Source: Pseudoalteromonas arabiensis
GTDB taxonomy: Bacteria > Pseudomonadota > Gammaproteobacteria > Enterobacterales > Alteromonadaceae
Assembly: GCF_001550155.1 (NCBI RefSeq)
Contig: NZ_LRUF01000002.1
Location: 1 to 37,358 of the forward strand
DNA: 37,358 nt
Direction of reading: 5' to 3'
The position numbers were made by a program, and so were the translations under genes. Shown here piece after piece: positions 8,265 through 17,206 of the stretch. Within the stretch, counting starts at the first letter, position 1; each line of letters opens with the position of its first letter. A model generated the notes under the pieces. The model ran no database searches, was not told the origin of the DNA, and saw nothing but the letters and a program-made list of their open reading frames with translations.

Positions 8265-10661
8265 ATGATTTTAAGTTATTTGATCACCGCGCTGCGTTCG
8301 TTTAAAAACCAAAAGCAGCACTTTATTTTAAATGTTCTGGGTTTAAGTGTGGGCTTAGCTGCGGCAATTTTAGTTGCTTTATTTGCAAAAAATGAGCTTT
8401 CTTACGATAGCCAACAGCCTCATGCTGAGCGTGTTTATCGCGTTGGACAAGACTTTTCAAAGCTTGGTTTAGCTGTAGTGCCTATTTTTAATTATGTGCA
8501 GTCAAAGCAGGCTGAAGATTACAGCCAAGTTGAAGAAGTATTTGGGTTAACTATGGTCGAGCTGACCCGTGAAGCCATGGTGGATGTGAGTTACCGCAAC
8601 CAAGGCTATAAGTTAAATGCCTTATATGGTGCTACAGCAAATATTGAAAACTTTATTGCTATGGAGACGATTGCAGGTGACTTAACAACAGCAATGAGTA
8701 CTCCAGATAGCCTCGCTTTGAGTGAATCAGAAGCACTGCGCATTTTTGGTCGCACCGATGTGATTGGTGAAACACTAACGCATGAACAAGGACAGTACAC
8801 AGTGCGTGCCGTGTTTGCAGATTTAGCAGACAACACTCACTTTGCCTTTAAAAACCTTGTTTATGTTAAGCATGATCCAAGCAAAATAGACATCAACAGT
8901 AGTTATGTTTATATGCGTGTAGCTGAGGGCACCGATACAGATGCATTAGCTAAAACCTTAACAGAGCGCTTTTTTAGCAATTCGATGCTGGAGCAAGTTA
9001 GTTTAGAGCTACATCCATTACTTGATTTGCACCTAACGGCTAAATCACCGTTTGAGATGAAAGCGGGTGGTGCTAAACAAGTGGTGATGATCTGTGTAGG
9101 TCTAAGCGTGTTACTTATTCTTATTGCAGGTTTTAACTTCATCAATATGACCGTCGCTCAATCGACTAAACGTGCAAAAGAAGTGGGAGTGCGTAAAGCG
9201 CTTGGCGCAAGTAAAGGCCAGTTAGTAACGCAGTTTTTATCTGAATCTGTGCTGGTATCAATGCTTTCAATGGTAATTGCATGTGCTTTAGTGGAGCTTT
9301 TTTTACCAAGCTTTAACCAACTAGTAGACCGCGAATTGGTCGTGAGTTACGCCTCTGAATTTGGCATTGCAATTATTGTGGTCGCAATTGCTGTGGGCAT
9401 ATTAGCTGGGCTTTATCCTGCATTCTTTATTTCGTCATTCAGTGCAAAACGCGTTTTAAGTGGAGACTTACAACGTGGTAATACTGCAATATGGGTTCGT
9501 AAGAGCTTACTAACCTTACAGGCTTCGTTAGCAATAGGTTTAATCATTGCCTCTGTTACCTTGTTAAAGCAATTAACTTACTTACAAAGCTTACCTTTAG
9601 GCTATGAAACAACACAAAGGCTGGTTATTTCAGAGCTACCTGTCGGCGAAGTATTCACAAAAGAAAAAAATGCGCTAGTTAACCGTATTAGCGCAATTCA
9701 AGGCGTACAGCAAACAACAGTCATTGATACCCGTTTAACCGTTTCAATTAATAATACGCTTATGCCAACGTGGCCGAATGGTGAAGCCTCTGGCAGCTTA
9801 ACGCCTGTTGTAGGCGCAGGCTACGATGTTGTAAAAACGCTAGGATTAAAACTGGTTGCTGGCCGTGACTTCAGCCGTGAATTTGCCGGTGACTGGGCAA
9901 GCCGTGAAAATGGAGTAACAAGTACTGGCACTATTGTGACTGAGTCTGTCGCAAGACAAGCGGGTTACACTAACATGAGTGACATTATCGGTAAGGTCAT
10001 TAAAGACTCAGGTCGCGGCATAGATATGCGTGTTGTGGGTGTGGTTGAAGATGTAAAAGTAGGTAATGTTAAAGATGCCAACTCTAATATTATGTTCTTG
10101 TGTGGTTTTAACTTCTTATCGCCTGTATCAGAGTTAATCTTAACCATTGATCAGCAAAACTTGCCTTATATTAAAGCTCAGATCGCTGAAGTATTAGCAA
10201 GCTCAGCCAATATCTATGAGCCAAAAATTAACTTACTCGCAGACAACTACAAAACCCTGTTAAAAGGTGATGAGCGAATTTCGAATGTCGTTTTAATCTT
10301 TACCGCTCTTGCCGTGTTCTTAACTTGCTTAGGTACCTTTGGTTTGGCTTCGTTTGCAACAGTGCGTCGTCAAAAAGAAGTGGCTGTTCGAAAAGTGCTA
10401 GGCGCATCACGCATCAGTATTGTTAATATCATTGCAAAAGAGTTCCTAGTGCTGGTGGCGCTCAGTATTGCTATTGCGTATCCAGTGACTTACTTGTTAG
10501 TTGGTGATTGGTTAGCAAACTTTAATGACCGCATTGAACAAGCTGTGTGGGTGTATGGCGCTGCGGCTGTGGTCGTTGCGGTTATCACCTGGGCAACGGT
10601 GGCAAGCCTAGCATTTAAAGCGGCCAGCACCCGTCCATCATTAATCCTTCGTTATGAGTAA
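8265..10661 (+). CDS. FtsX/MacB-type ABC permease (duplicated core)
   Basis: This 798-residue inner-membrane permease has the double MacB layout. There is an N-terminal helix (about 16-38), a periplasmic MacB core domain, three helices with the FtsX signature KRAKEVGVRKALGASKGQLV, a further helix, a second periplasmic core, and a C-terminal FtsX domain with RRQKEVAVRKVLGASRISIV. I place the start at 8265, not at an in-frame ATG at 8220. A GAGGTGG ribosome site precedes 8265, the family begins with M-I-x-x-Y, and the upstream start would overlap the ATPase gene by 44 bases. It is expected to work with the upstream adaptor and ATPase to drive periplasm-to-outside efflux or peptide resistance. 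Confidence 0.92.
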   Translation: MILSYLITALRSFKNQKQHFILNVLGLSVGLAAAILVALFAKNELSYDSQQPHAERVYRVGQDFSKLGLAVVPIFNYVQSKQAEDYSQVEEVFGLTMVELTREAMVDVSYRNQGYKLNALYGATANIENFIAMETIAGDLTTAMSTPDSLALSESEALRIFGRTDVIGETLTHEQGQYTVRAVFADLADNTHFAFKNLVYVKHDPSKIDINSSYVYMRVAEGTDTDALAKTLTERFFSNSMLEQVSLELHPLLDLHLTAKSPFEMKAGGAKQVVMICVGLSVLLILIAGFNFINMTVAQSTKRAKEVGVRKALGASKGQLVTQFLSESVLVSMLSMVIACALVELFLPSFNQLVDRELVVSYASEFGIAIIVVAIAVGILAGLYPAFFISSFSAKRVLSGDLQRGNTAIWVRKSLLTLQASLAIGLIIASVTLLKQLTYLQSLPLGYETTQRLVISELPVGEVFTKEKNALVNRISAIQGVQQTTVIDTRLTVSINNTLMPTWPNGEASGSLTPVVGAGYDVVKTLGLKLVAGRDFSREFAGDWASRENGVTSTGTIVTESVARQAGYTNMSDIIGKVIKDSGRGIDMRVVGVVEDVKVGNVKDANSNIMFLCGFNFLSPVSELILTIDQQNLPYIKAQIAEVLASSANIYEPKINLLADNYKTLLKGDERISNVVLIFTALAVFLTCLGTFGLASFATVRRQKEVAVRKVLGASRISIVNIIAKEFLVLVALSIAIAYPVTYLLVGDWLANFNDRIEQAVWVYGAAAVVVAVITWATVASLAFKAASTRPSLILRYE

Positions 10662-10684
10662 CGCTTGACTCAAGATCCACTCCA

Positions 10685-10711
10685 AGCCTAGCAATACAGC
10701 TGGGCTTTTTT
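10685..10711 (+). terminator. Terminator of the efflux operon
   Basis: AGCCTAGC-AATACA-GCTGGGCT (8 pairs, one G-T) followed by T6, 24 bases after the permease stop codon. Confidence 0.85.
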
Positions 10712-10775
10712 ACAACTCAAAATAGCGACCAAGTACAGCAAATACTTTATGTAGATGAACTTCATCTAGAGTGAG

Positions 10776-11642
10776 CTAAAAATGAGCCGCAGACGAATTA
10801 ACCTGTTTTTTAAATTGCTCTTTGTAACGACGTGATAAGTTAAGTATTTTACCCGTTATAAGTTTCACTTCACTATCACCGCTTGGTAATGGCGTGATAG
10901 ATTCAATCGCATCGAGTCTAATAGCATAAGAGCGGTGAATACGACAAAAACCTTTTGGTTCTAACCGAGATATAAGATGGGTCATGGTTGTACGTAGCGG
11001 ATAAATACGTGTGCCAATATGTAGGTTTACGTAATTGCCGCTAGATTCAAGCCAGTCAATTTGCTCTGTACAGATGATGAATTCTTTACCCAGTTTTTTA
11101 ACCAGTAATCGGTCGAAATTTAAATCCTGTTGGGCGTTTTCTTCATGATTGATTGGCGTGGCTTCGCCGGTTAATTGGCTAATAATGTATTGATACGTTT
11201 TGATAATGACAATTAAAGATAAAAACCCCCATAAGTCTTTACGGTATTCATAAAGTAACTCAAACCACAGCAACCCGAAGTCATACTGCATGTCTTGAAT
11301 TGTGTAAATGAACTCACGGATAGCGACCATGATCCCGATATGTAATAAGGAAAAAATAATGCTTGCGAATAAATAAGTGAGCAATGAGCGAGCGATCTTT
11401 TGCCAATTAAAGGGGTGGGCTTGCAATAACCAAACTAAAGCAGGAAATAATAGTAAGGTGCCGATAGCGCTTGAATATTCCCAGACAAAGGGCTCCCAAA
11501 GCAAAAAGGACAGTTCACCATCGCGTTGGGCTTCCATGATATCTGAGCTGGCATTAATAGTGTTATTTATAAAAATATAACTAAATAAAAATAATGTCGC
11601 ATACCAAGTTCGATTACGTTGAAAATGCATTAAGGTGATCAT
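10776..11642 (-). CDS. Membrane-anchored LytTR transcriptional regulator
   Basis: This 288-residue protein combines an N-terminal membrane domain with a C-terminal LytTR DNA-binding domain. About four hydrophobic segments (about 13-30, 57-75, 84-110 and 138-158) make up the first half. The LytTR domain (about 180-285) shows IDWLESSGNYVNLHIG, LRTTMTHLISRL, GFCRIHRSYAIRLDAI and the C-terminal KILNLSRRYKEQFKK. There is no receiver domain, so it should sense in the membrane and bind DNA directly. The gene is convergent with the efflux operon and divergent from the acyltransferase at 11821, which is a possible target. A second in-frame Met at residue 5 is an alternative start. Confidence 0.88.
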   Translation of the reverse strand: MITLMHFQRNRTWYATLFLFSYIFINNTINASSDIMEAQRDGELSFLLWEPFVWEYSSAIGTLLLFPALVWLLQAHPFNWQKIARSLLTYLFASIIFSLLHIGIMVAIREFIYTIQDMQYDFGLLWFELLYEYRKDLWGFLSLIVIIKTYQYIISQLTGEATPINHEENAQQDLNFDRLLVKKLGKEFIICTEQIDWLESSGNYVNLHIGTRIYPLRTTMTHLISRLEPKGFCRIHRSYAIRLDAIESITPLPSGDSEVKLITGKILNLSRRYKEQFKKQVNSSAAHF

Positions 11643-11820
11643 TATTATTGTTACTCTTTGAAGACCGTAATTAGATTAACAAGATAGTGATAAATCACCA
11701 AACATACCATCCCTGATATCCACCGTTTATCCCTACTGATTGTTTTATCGACCTTTTTTGATAGCTTAACGCTGCATGTTGTTCATAGTTGTTATTAATT
11801 TGTCGTAACCATAATCAATT

Positions 11821-13101
11821 ATGAAACTTAAAATAATAATTAAAAACACAGCGCGCACGTTATTACAGCCATGGCAAAATGCGTTCAATCAAGCCGTTGA
11901 GTTACCACCGCGTCGTTATGATTTAGATTGGCTAAGAGTACTTGCCTTTGGCTTATTAATTTTTTACCACACTGGTATGTTATACACTCAAAATTGGGGC
12001 TTTCATTTTAAAAGTCAGTATTTATCCAGCAATATAGAAAACATCATGCTCCTACTGTCGCCTTGGCGGATGGGGCTGATCTGGTTTATTTCAGGTACTG
12101 CACTGAGATTTATGATTGCACGCGCTCGTTTAGGTGGTTTTTTAATATCACGCAGTGTCAGAATATTACTGCCGTTATTAATCGGTGTGTGGTTTATTGT
12201 GCCGCTTCAGCTTTATGCGCAAATGAGCCAAGAGACCGGCTTAGCTATCAGTTATTGGCAATTTTGCTTGCAGTTTTTTGATTTAACAAGTCCTTTATTT
12301 GAACATTATCAAGCAGGTATTTGGCCTCATGTTGATGTAAACCACCTTTGGTACTTACGCTCGTTATGGCAATTTGTCTTATTGCTTGTGTTGGCTCTGC
12401 CGCTGCTTCATCACCATTATGTTCAAACAGTGATTACTCGTTTGTGTGATCAGTCGTTATTTATTATTTTTATTATGTTGCTATTGCCGCTTTGTATTTT
12501 AAAGTTGAGCTGGCCGAGTGATACATTTCGATACCCCATGGGTGCTTTATTTTTACTTTATGGTTATTTACTTGCGTGGCATTCAGTATTTTATAGTCGG
12601 CTACTTCTTCACTGGAGGGCATTATGCGTGGTATTTATTGTAGGTTACCTGATTGTAGTGGCGGGCTATCACATGATTTGGCAAAGCTCAACTGCCAGTC
12701 AGTGGCAAATTACGGGCATGGATGTGTTGTATACCACGCAGCGATTAGTTGGTGTGTTAATGATGCTGGCACTAGCACAACGTTTTTTAAATCACGATCA
12801 CCCTAAATTGGCTTTATTGAACTCTGCTGTCTTTCCTTTTTATCTTTTACATCAAAGTGTGATTATTGGCCTTGCCTTTTATTTATCGAAGCTGCAATTA
12901 GGTGGTTTTATGGAGTCATTACTTATACTAAGCCTCACTTTTATTATTTGTTGGCTAGTGTTTATTGGTGCGCGTCGCGTCAATGTATTAAGTCCATTTT
13001 TAGGGATTAAAGTCACAGGAAAATACACAGCATGGCAAGTTAAAGTTGGTTTTTGTTGTGGACTAACTCTAGTGAGCCCATTGGTTATCAGGTTAATCTA
13101 A
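11821..13101 (+). CDS. Acyltransferase-3 family membrane protein
   Basis: This 426-residue polytopic protein has about ten hydrophobic helices and belongs to the acyltransferase-3 (OafB/MdoC/WecH) family. Those proteins transfer acetyl or succinyl groups to extracytoplasmic glycans. The family signature starts at residue 31 with RRYDLDWLRVLAFGLLIFYH, including the catalytic-type His. WFISGTALRFMIARA and NHLWYLRSLW follow. It most resembles MdoC-like glucan modification proteins, but the acceptor cannot be read from sequence. There is no clear ribosome site before 11821, and the 30-residue N-terminal tail is longer than usual, so the start is less certain than the rest. It is divergent from the LytTR regulator. 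Confidence 0.88.
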   Translation: MKLKIIIKNTARTLLQPWQNAFNQAVELPPRRYDLDWLRVLAFGLLIFYHTGMLYTQNWGFHFKSQYLSSNIENIMLLLSPWRMGLIWFISGTALRFMIARARLGGFLISRSVRILLPLLIGVWFIVPLQLYAQMSQETGLAISYWQFCLQFFDLTSPLFEHYQAGIWPHVDVNHLWYLRSLWQFVLLLVLALPLLHHHYVQTVITRLCDQSLFIIFIMLLLPLCILKLSWPSDTFRYPMGALFLLYGYLLAWHSVFYSRLLLHWRALCVVFIVGYLIVVAGYHMIWQSSTASQWQITGMDVLYTTQRLVGVLMMLALAQRFLNHDHPKLALLNSAVFPFYLLHQSVIIGLAFYLSKLQLGGFMESLLILSLTFIICWLVFIGARRVNVLSPFLGIKVTGKYTAWQVKVGFCCGLTLVSPLVIRLI

Positions 13102-13178
13102 GCAACTATACCACTGGTATAAAATATACGTAGTGGGGTAGGATATGCTTTAGCGCTCGATGTGCTTTGAGTGTGTAC

Positions 13179-13709
13179 TTAAATATCTTTAATCTTCACC
13201 GCAGGATTACCTGCCACTAAGGTATTTTCTGCGACATCTTTGGTAACTATAGCCCCTGCGCCAATCACAGCATTATCGGCTACTTTAATGCCTGCAAGTA
13301 TAATAGCGCCAGCACCAATCCATACGTTGTTACCAATGCTAATCGGCGCTGCAAAATTAGCTTTTGCTAAACGCTCGGTTGGATTTACTGCATGCGATAC
13401 CGCGAGTAATTGCACATTAGGGCCTATTAAGCAGTCATCGCCTATAGTAATTTGCGCATCAGTTAGCGGTGCATCGAGCATAGTACAGTTAATATTTATG
13501 AAGGTTCGATCACCTATTTTAATACCACTGCCATAATCACAGTGAAAACCTGCTTCGATGACAACCTGTTCACCACACTGAGCAAACGTACCTTTTAATC
13601 GCTTTAAATTGCCTCTACTTGGGCTTTTGGCAAATAAACGGCAAATTTCATGGGTGTTTTTTCGTTGTTCTATAAGTGACTTTTCTAGGCTGTTAAATGA
13701 AATGCTCAT
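13179..13709 (-). CDS. Sugar O-acetyltransferase (LacA/Maa/NodL type)
   Basis: This 176-residue left-handed beta-helix enzyme transfers acetyl from acetyl-CoA to a sugar hydroxyl. The short N-terminal helical part (to about 50) is followed by hexapeptide repeats, seen as IKIGDRTFININC, ITIGDDCLIGPNV, ISIGNNVWIGAGAIILAGI and ADNAVIGAGAIVTKDV. The catalytic His lies in LLAVSHAVNPTERL, matching the H-P-x-x-x-R region of LacA. The C-terminus VAGNPAVKIKDI is typical. The gene begins 3 bases after the aspartyl protease stop, so the two form an operon. The true acceptor is unknown. Confidence 0.9.
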   Translation of the reverse strand: MSISFNSLEKSLIEQRKNTHEICRLFAKSPSRGNLKRLKGTFAQCGEQVVIEAGFHCDYGSGIKIGDRTFININCTMLDAPLTDAQITIGDDCLIGPNVQLLAVSHAVNPTERLAKANFAAPISIGNNVWIGAGAIILAGIKVADNAVIGAGAIVTKDVAENTLVAGNPAVKIKDI

Positions 13710-13712
13710 CGT

Positions 13713-14609
13713 TTATTCAGGTAATCCAATATGTGCATGACCACTTTTATAGTCAATAGTGATTAAAAAATGTTTGAGAACATCGTAGCCTATTAAGCCT
13801 TGTACTTTTTTTCCTCTAATATGTGTACCCGTTGTTTTGTATTGAGATTCAAGATTCGCAGATTCTCCTTTAGCAGGGATACTCACCAGTACATTTTCCA
13901 TTTCAAAAGGGCCAAATTTTAGCCAAGGGATACGAAAGCTTTCAGTCATACCACTTGTATTCACACCTGTGCTTATTCCCGATTCGCGCTCTATCTCATC
14001 AAGCCACCCCATGCTTTGAGCGACACTTCGTTTAACAACCATACCGCCATTGTTACCTGTGTCGAGCACCAACCATATTGATTTTTCATTACTTAACATC
14101 ACTTCTACAATAGGCATACCTGAGCCTTTTTGTTTTAGCATTTTAATATTTTCAGTGTCATTTAAATTGACTGAGTCGTGGGTAATAAGGCGCATTTTTT
14201 GATTTGGGTAATCCAGTTGTATAACAAACTGGCGAAAGAAGCCGGCACCAAATAGGAGTGCGTTATCATGAAGGCCAAGGTTGATTTCTACCGCATCATC
14301 AACTTCAGTGTCCATACCAAAAAAATTAATGGGCACATTGTGGTAAGTTGTTTTATTTTCAATGCCATATACGCCTTTAATTCGCGTTTTACCTCCTTTA
14401 TCTAGCTTAAGCTTATTTTTGTTAATAAAGTGAGGATTAATGCCATTCACTTGTGCGCCCGTATCCAATAAAATTTTACTCGGTATACCAGATACCGTTG
14501 CTGGCACTTTGATGTGACCATTTTCTAAGTGAAAATCCAGCCAAGGCGTGACCGCCGCGTGGCTATAAAAACTTAAAACAGTTAAGCATAGTGCAATAAG
14601 TAACTTCAT
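13713..14609 (-). CDS. Secreted retropepsin-like aspartyl protease
   Basis: This 298-residue protein has a Sec signal peptide (MKLLIALCLTVLSFYSHA) and two aspartyl protease half-domains. The active-site motifs are ILLDTGAQVNGIN (about residue 48) and WLVLDTGNNGGMVV (about 180). Each has a D-T-G triad, which means one chain could form both halves of a pepsin-like site without dimerising. A flap-like GVYGIENK and the late motif VQGLIGYDVLKHF support the family. It is preceded by AAGGATT at good spacing and followed in the same operon by an acetyltransferase. The substrate is unknown. It sits 224 bases downstream of the peptide operon, in the same direction, so a link to peptide processing is possible but unproven. 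Confidence 0.85.
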   Translation of the reverse strand: MKLLIALCLTVLSFYSHAAVTPWLDFHLENGHIKVPATVSGIPSKILLDTGAQVNGINPHFINKNKLKLDKGGKTRIKGVYGIENKTTYHNVPINFFGMDTEVDDAVEINLGLHDNALLFGAGFFRQFVIQLDYPNQKMRLITHDSVNLNDTENIKMLKQKGSGMPIVEVMLSNEKSIWLVLDTGNNGGMVVKRSVAQSMGWLDEIERESGISTGVNTSGMTESFRIPWLKFGPFEMENVLVSIPAKGESANLESQYKTTGTHIRGKKVQGLIGYDVLKHFLITIDYKSGHAHIGLPE

Positions 14610-14833
14610 TATTAATCCTTTAATTTATTGTTTTTTATAGCTTAAGCTATTTATAGTGAAGTAATTCAGATACTCATGCAAGCCCAAATTTGGCTCAGTT
14701 ACAGCTAGCCTTATGTAGCAATGATGACAAGTGAAATGATATAGAGCCTTTGAGTGTAAATAATTTAGGAGATTATATAAGAATAATGCTTTTTATGCTC
14801 AATAGCGGTTACTAAAGAGCATATGGTATTACT

Positions 14834-17206
14834 TCATAATTGTGCTCGGGATGATTTTAACCACTTATTAAGCCAAGCTGATTGCTCTTTAAGTAAATAT
14901 GTTAAGTTTTCTTTCGCTCTATAAGAGTGGCCTTCATAGGGGAGCATAATGAGCTGAGTTGTTTTTTTATTCGCAATTAGCGCTTGATACATTCTTGTTG
15001 ATTGTAGGGGGTAAGTCCCCGAATTTTGGTCATTTTCACCATGAATAAGCAGCAATGGCGCATTAATTTTATCTGCGAACATGATTGGTGATAAGTCAAT
15101 ATAGGTCTTTTTTGCTTGCCATAGAGTACGCTTTTCACCTTGAAAGCCAAAAGGCGTTAATGTTCTGTTATAAGCACCGCTTCGAGCAATACCAGCTTTA
15201 AAAAAGTCAGTATGTGCGAGCAAGTTTGCTACGGTAAATGCGCCATATGAATGACCCATGACAGCTAAAGAGTCGATATCAATCAACCCAGTACCTTCGA
15301 GTGCATTGATAGCTGCTTGTGCATTAAGGTTTATTTGATTGATAAAATCATCATTGGGTTCTTGACCGTCAAATGCAGTGATTGGCATCGATGGTGACTC
15401 AAAAACTGCGATGCCGTCATGAAGAAAAACCAAAGGGCTTAATGGATCAAATTGCCTAAATATATTGGTTTTTACAGTATTTTGTTGGCTTAGTTTTTTA
15501 TTATTAAATTCATCTGGATAGATCCATAGGACTGCAGGTATTTTGCCTTGTGTTTTATCGTAGTTACTCGGTAAATGTAGCGTACCACTTAAATTTAACC
15601 CATCGCTTCTTTTATAATTTATAAATGTAGGAGGCTTGTCAAAATATTGCTTATTTTTGTTCGTTAATAAGGGGATTCGCTCATTCATATCAGTGCTCGA
15701 AATTGCAAAATATTGAGGAGCAGTTTGTACATTTTGTGTTTGTATAATAAGCGTATTATTTGCCACTCTTAAAGGGAGTTCAATGCTTTCTTTACTGCTA
15801 ATAAAGTACTCTTTTCGTGTGTTATTGGTCTTGTTTAGTGTCTTTATAGTGGGCCTGATGCCCTCTTTGCTAAGGCCGTTCGATAAAAAGAAAAGGTTTG
15901 AATCATCTTCAACAAGCACTTCATACCCTTCAGGTAGTCTCAGGGTTTGCGGATCGCCAAAGTCATTAAATTTATCTCTATAGTCTCGTTGCTCAATTAA
16001 GACATTTGCTGAGGTACTTGCACTGATTAAAGAAGCTTTTGCTTGTTTACTAGCATAAAGCCATTCTTGAGCGACTCCGGCACCTGACTTCCCCCATATA
16101 ATATTATGTACTCTCCACTTTGCCTGATGGATGAGTTGTTTGTTTTGATTGAACGGGCTGGGAAGTTTATATGTATTGTCATGATATTTTTTATCTACTG
16201 ACATATCACCATTATCAATTGCTTCGGTCCAAGTGAGAGTTGAGCCTTCAGAGGGAAGCCATTTTACTAATCTTGCACCATTAGGGACGCTATCTTTGGC
16301 TTTCTTTAAGTTAACCTTGTTATTTAAAGAGGGTAAAACATTTAGCTGGTGGTGGGTTTTTAAGTTAGTAACTTGATAGTCTCTGCCCCACTTTTTGTAT
16401 GGTAAATAGGAGGAGAGCTCTTTGGGTAGAGTTGACGACAACACATACTCTCCGTCAGGAGACACAGAGAAATCATCAAATAGCATATTATCAGTTAGAG
16501 AGGTCACATTACCTTTTAAATCGATTTTAACTAAGCTTGAAAGCGCAAGAGTTTTAAATTGCTCTTTAAGTTTGTTATTTTTTAGAAGGCTTTGATATGT
16601 TCGTCCTTGCTCTACTTGTCGCTCAGATGAGAGAGAGTTCGGCTGTTTTAATTCGTTAATGGGTGAGTGTACTTTAGTATTTCTTTTTTTAACGATTAGT
16701 GCTGTGCTGTCAGGTAGCCACCTGAGGTGTCTGCCACCTAATGAGGCAGATAAATTGACCTGAGAAAGGCGTTTGAAAACCTGAGTTTCAACATCATATA
16801 CCCATAAATTAATTGTGTTGTCATTTTGAATTAAATAAGCAATTTTTTTAACGTCAGGAGACCAGTTATAGTCAATAATGACGCCGCTATCAGGGGTTAG
16901 ATCTATGCTCGTTCTATTGCTGATATCAAAAAGTGTTGTATGGCTATATAAAGGTGTGTCAAATCGGCTATATAGATTGCTATAAAAATCCAAGCCCGCT
17001 AACTGCACGCGTGCTTGTGATACATAGTGAATCGATGGATAGCGTATCTGATGTAAAAATAGAGCCTGTTTCCCATTAGGCGATAGTGATACATTCTCTT
17101 GTGTTGTGGAATCTATATAGCTTTCCCATTGGGGCCTATTCTCATCTGTGTTTGCGTGTATCGCGAAAGATAAGAGCAATACTATAAATATAAGAAATCT
17201 ATTCAT
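14834..17206 (-). CDS. S9-family (prolyl oligopeptidase-like) exported peptidase
   Basis: This 790-residue serine peptidase has a signal peptide (MNRFLIFIVLLLSFAIHA). A seven-blade-type beta-propeller (about 30-520) should limit access to short peptides. A C-terminal alpha/beta hydrolase domain follows, with nucleophile Ser653 in GHSYGAF, Asp in HGENDQNSGTYPLQ and His in LPYEGHSYRAKEN. The triad is complete. It is the last gene of the leftward peptide operon, and its start overlaps the end of the permease gene by 8 bases, so it is translationally coupled. Its place in the operon suggests trimming of the exported peptide, degradation of spent or toxic peptide (self-protection), or salvage. Which of these applies cannot be told from sequence. 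Confidence 0.92.
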   Translation of the reverse strand: MNRFLIFIVLLLSFAIHANTDENRPQWESYIDSTTQENVSLSPNGKQALFLHQIRYPSIHYVSQARVQLAGLDFYSNLYSRFDTPLYSHTTLFDISNRTSIDLTPDSGVIIDYNWSPDVKKIAYLIQNDNTINLWVYDVETQVFKRLSQVNLSASLGGRHLRWLPDSTALIVKKRNTKVHSPINELKQPNSLSSERQVEQGRTYQSLLKNNKLKEQFKTLALSSLVKIDLKGNVTSLTDNMLFDDFSVSPDGEYVLSSTLPKELSSYLPYKKWGRDYQVTNLKTHHQLNVLPSLNNKVNLKKAKDSVPNGARLVKWLPSEGSTLTWTEAIDNGDMSVDKKYHDNTYKLPSPFNQNKQLIHQAKWRVHNIIWGKSGAGVAQEWLYASKQAKASLISASTSANVLIEQRDYRDKFNDFGDPQTLRLPEGYEVLVEDDSNLFFLSNGLSKEGIRPTIKTLNKTNNTRKEYFISSKESIELPLRVANNTLIIQTQNVQTAPQYFAISSTDMNERIPLLTNKNKQYFDKPPTFINYKRSDGLNLSGTLHLPSNYDKTQGKIPAVLWIYPDEFNNKKLSQQNTVKTNIFRQFDPLSPLVFLHDGIAVFESPSMPITAFDGQEPNDDFINQINLNAQAAINALEGTGLIDIDSLAVMGHSYGAFTVANLLAHTDFFKAGIARSGAYNRTLTPFGFQGEKRTLWQAKKTYIDLSPIMFADKINAPLLLIHGENDQNSGTYPLQSTRMYQALIANKKTTQLIMLPYEGHSYRAKENLTYLLKEQSAWLNKWLKSSRAQL

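Noticed and set aside
2672..10786. Shared 15-mer GTGAGCTAAAAATGA near 2672 and at 10771
   Set aside because: There are only two copies, in different contexts, one overlapping a stop codon and without further similarity around them. This is probably chance.
13107..13121. Short palindrome TATACC-ACT-GGTATA between convergent genes
   Set aside because: It has only 6 bp arms and no T run. It is too weak to call a terminator or operator.
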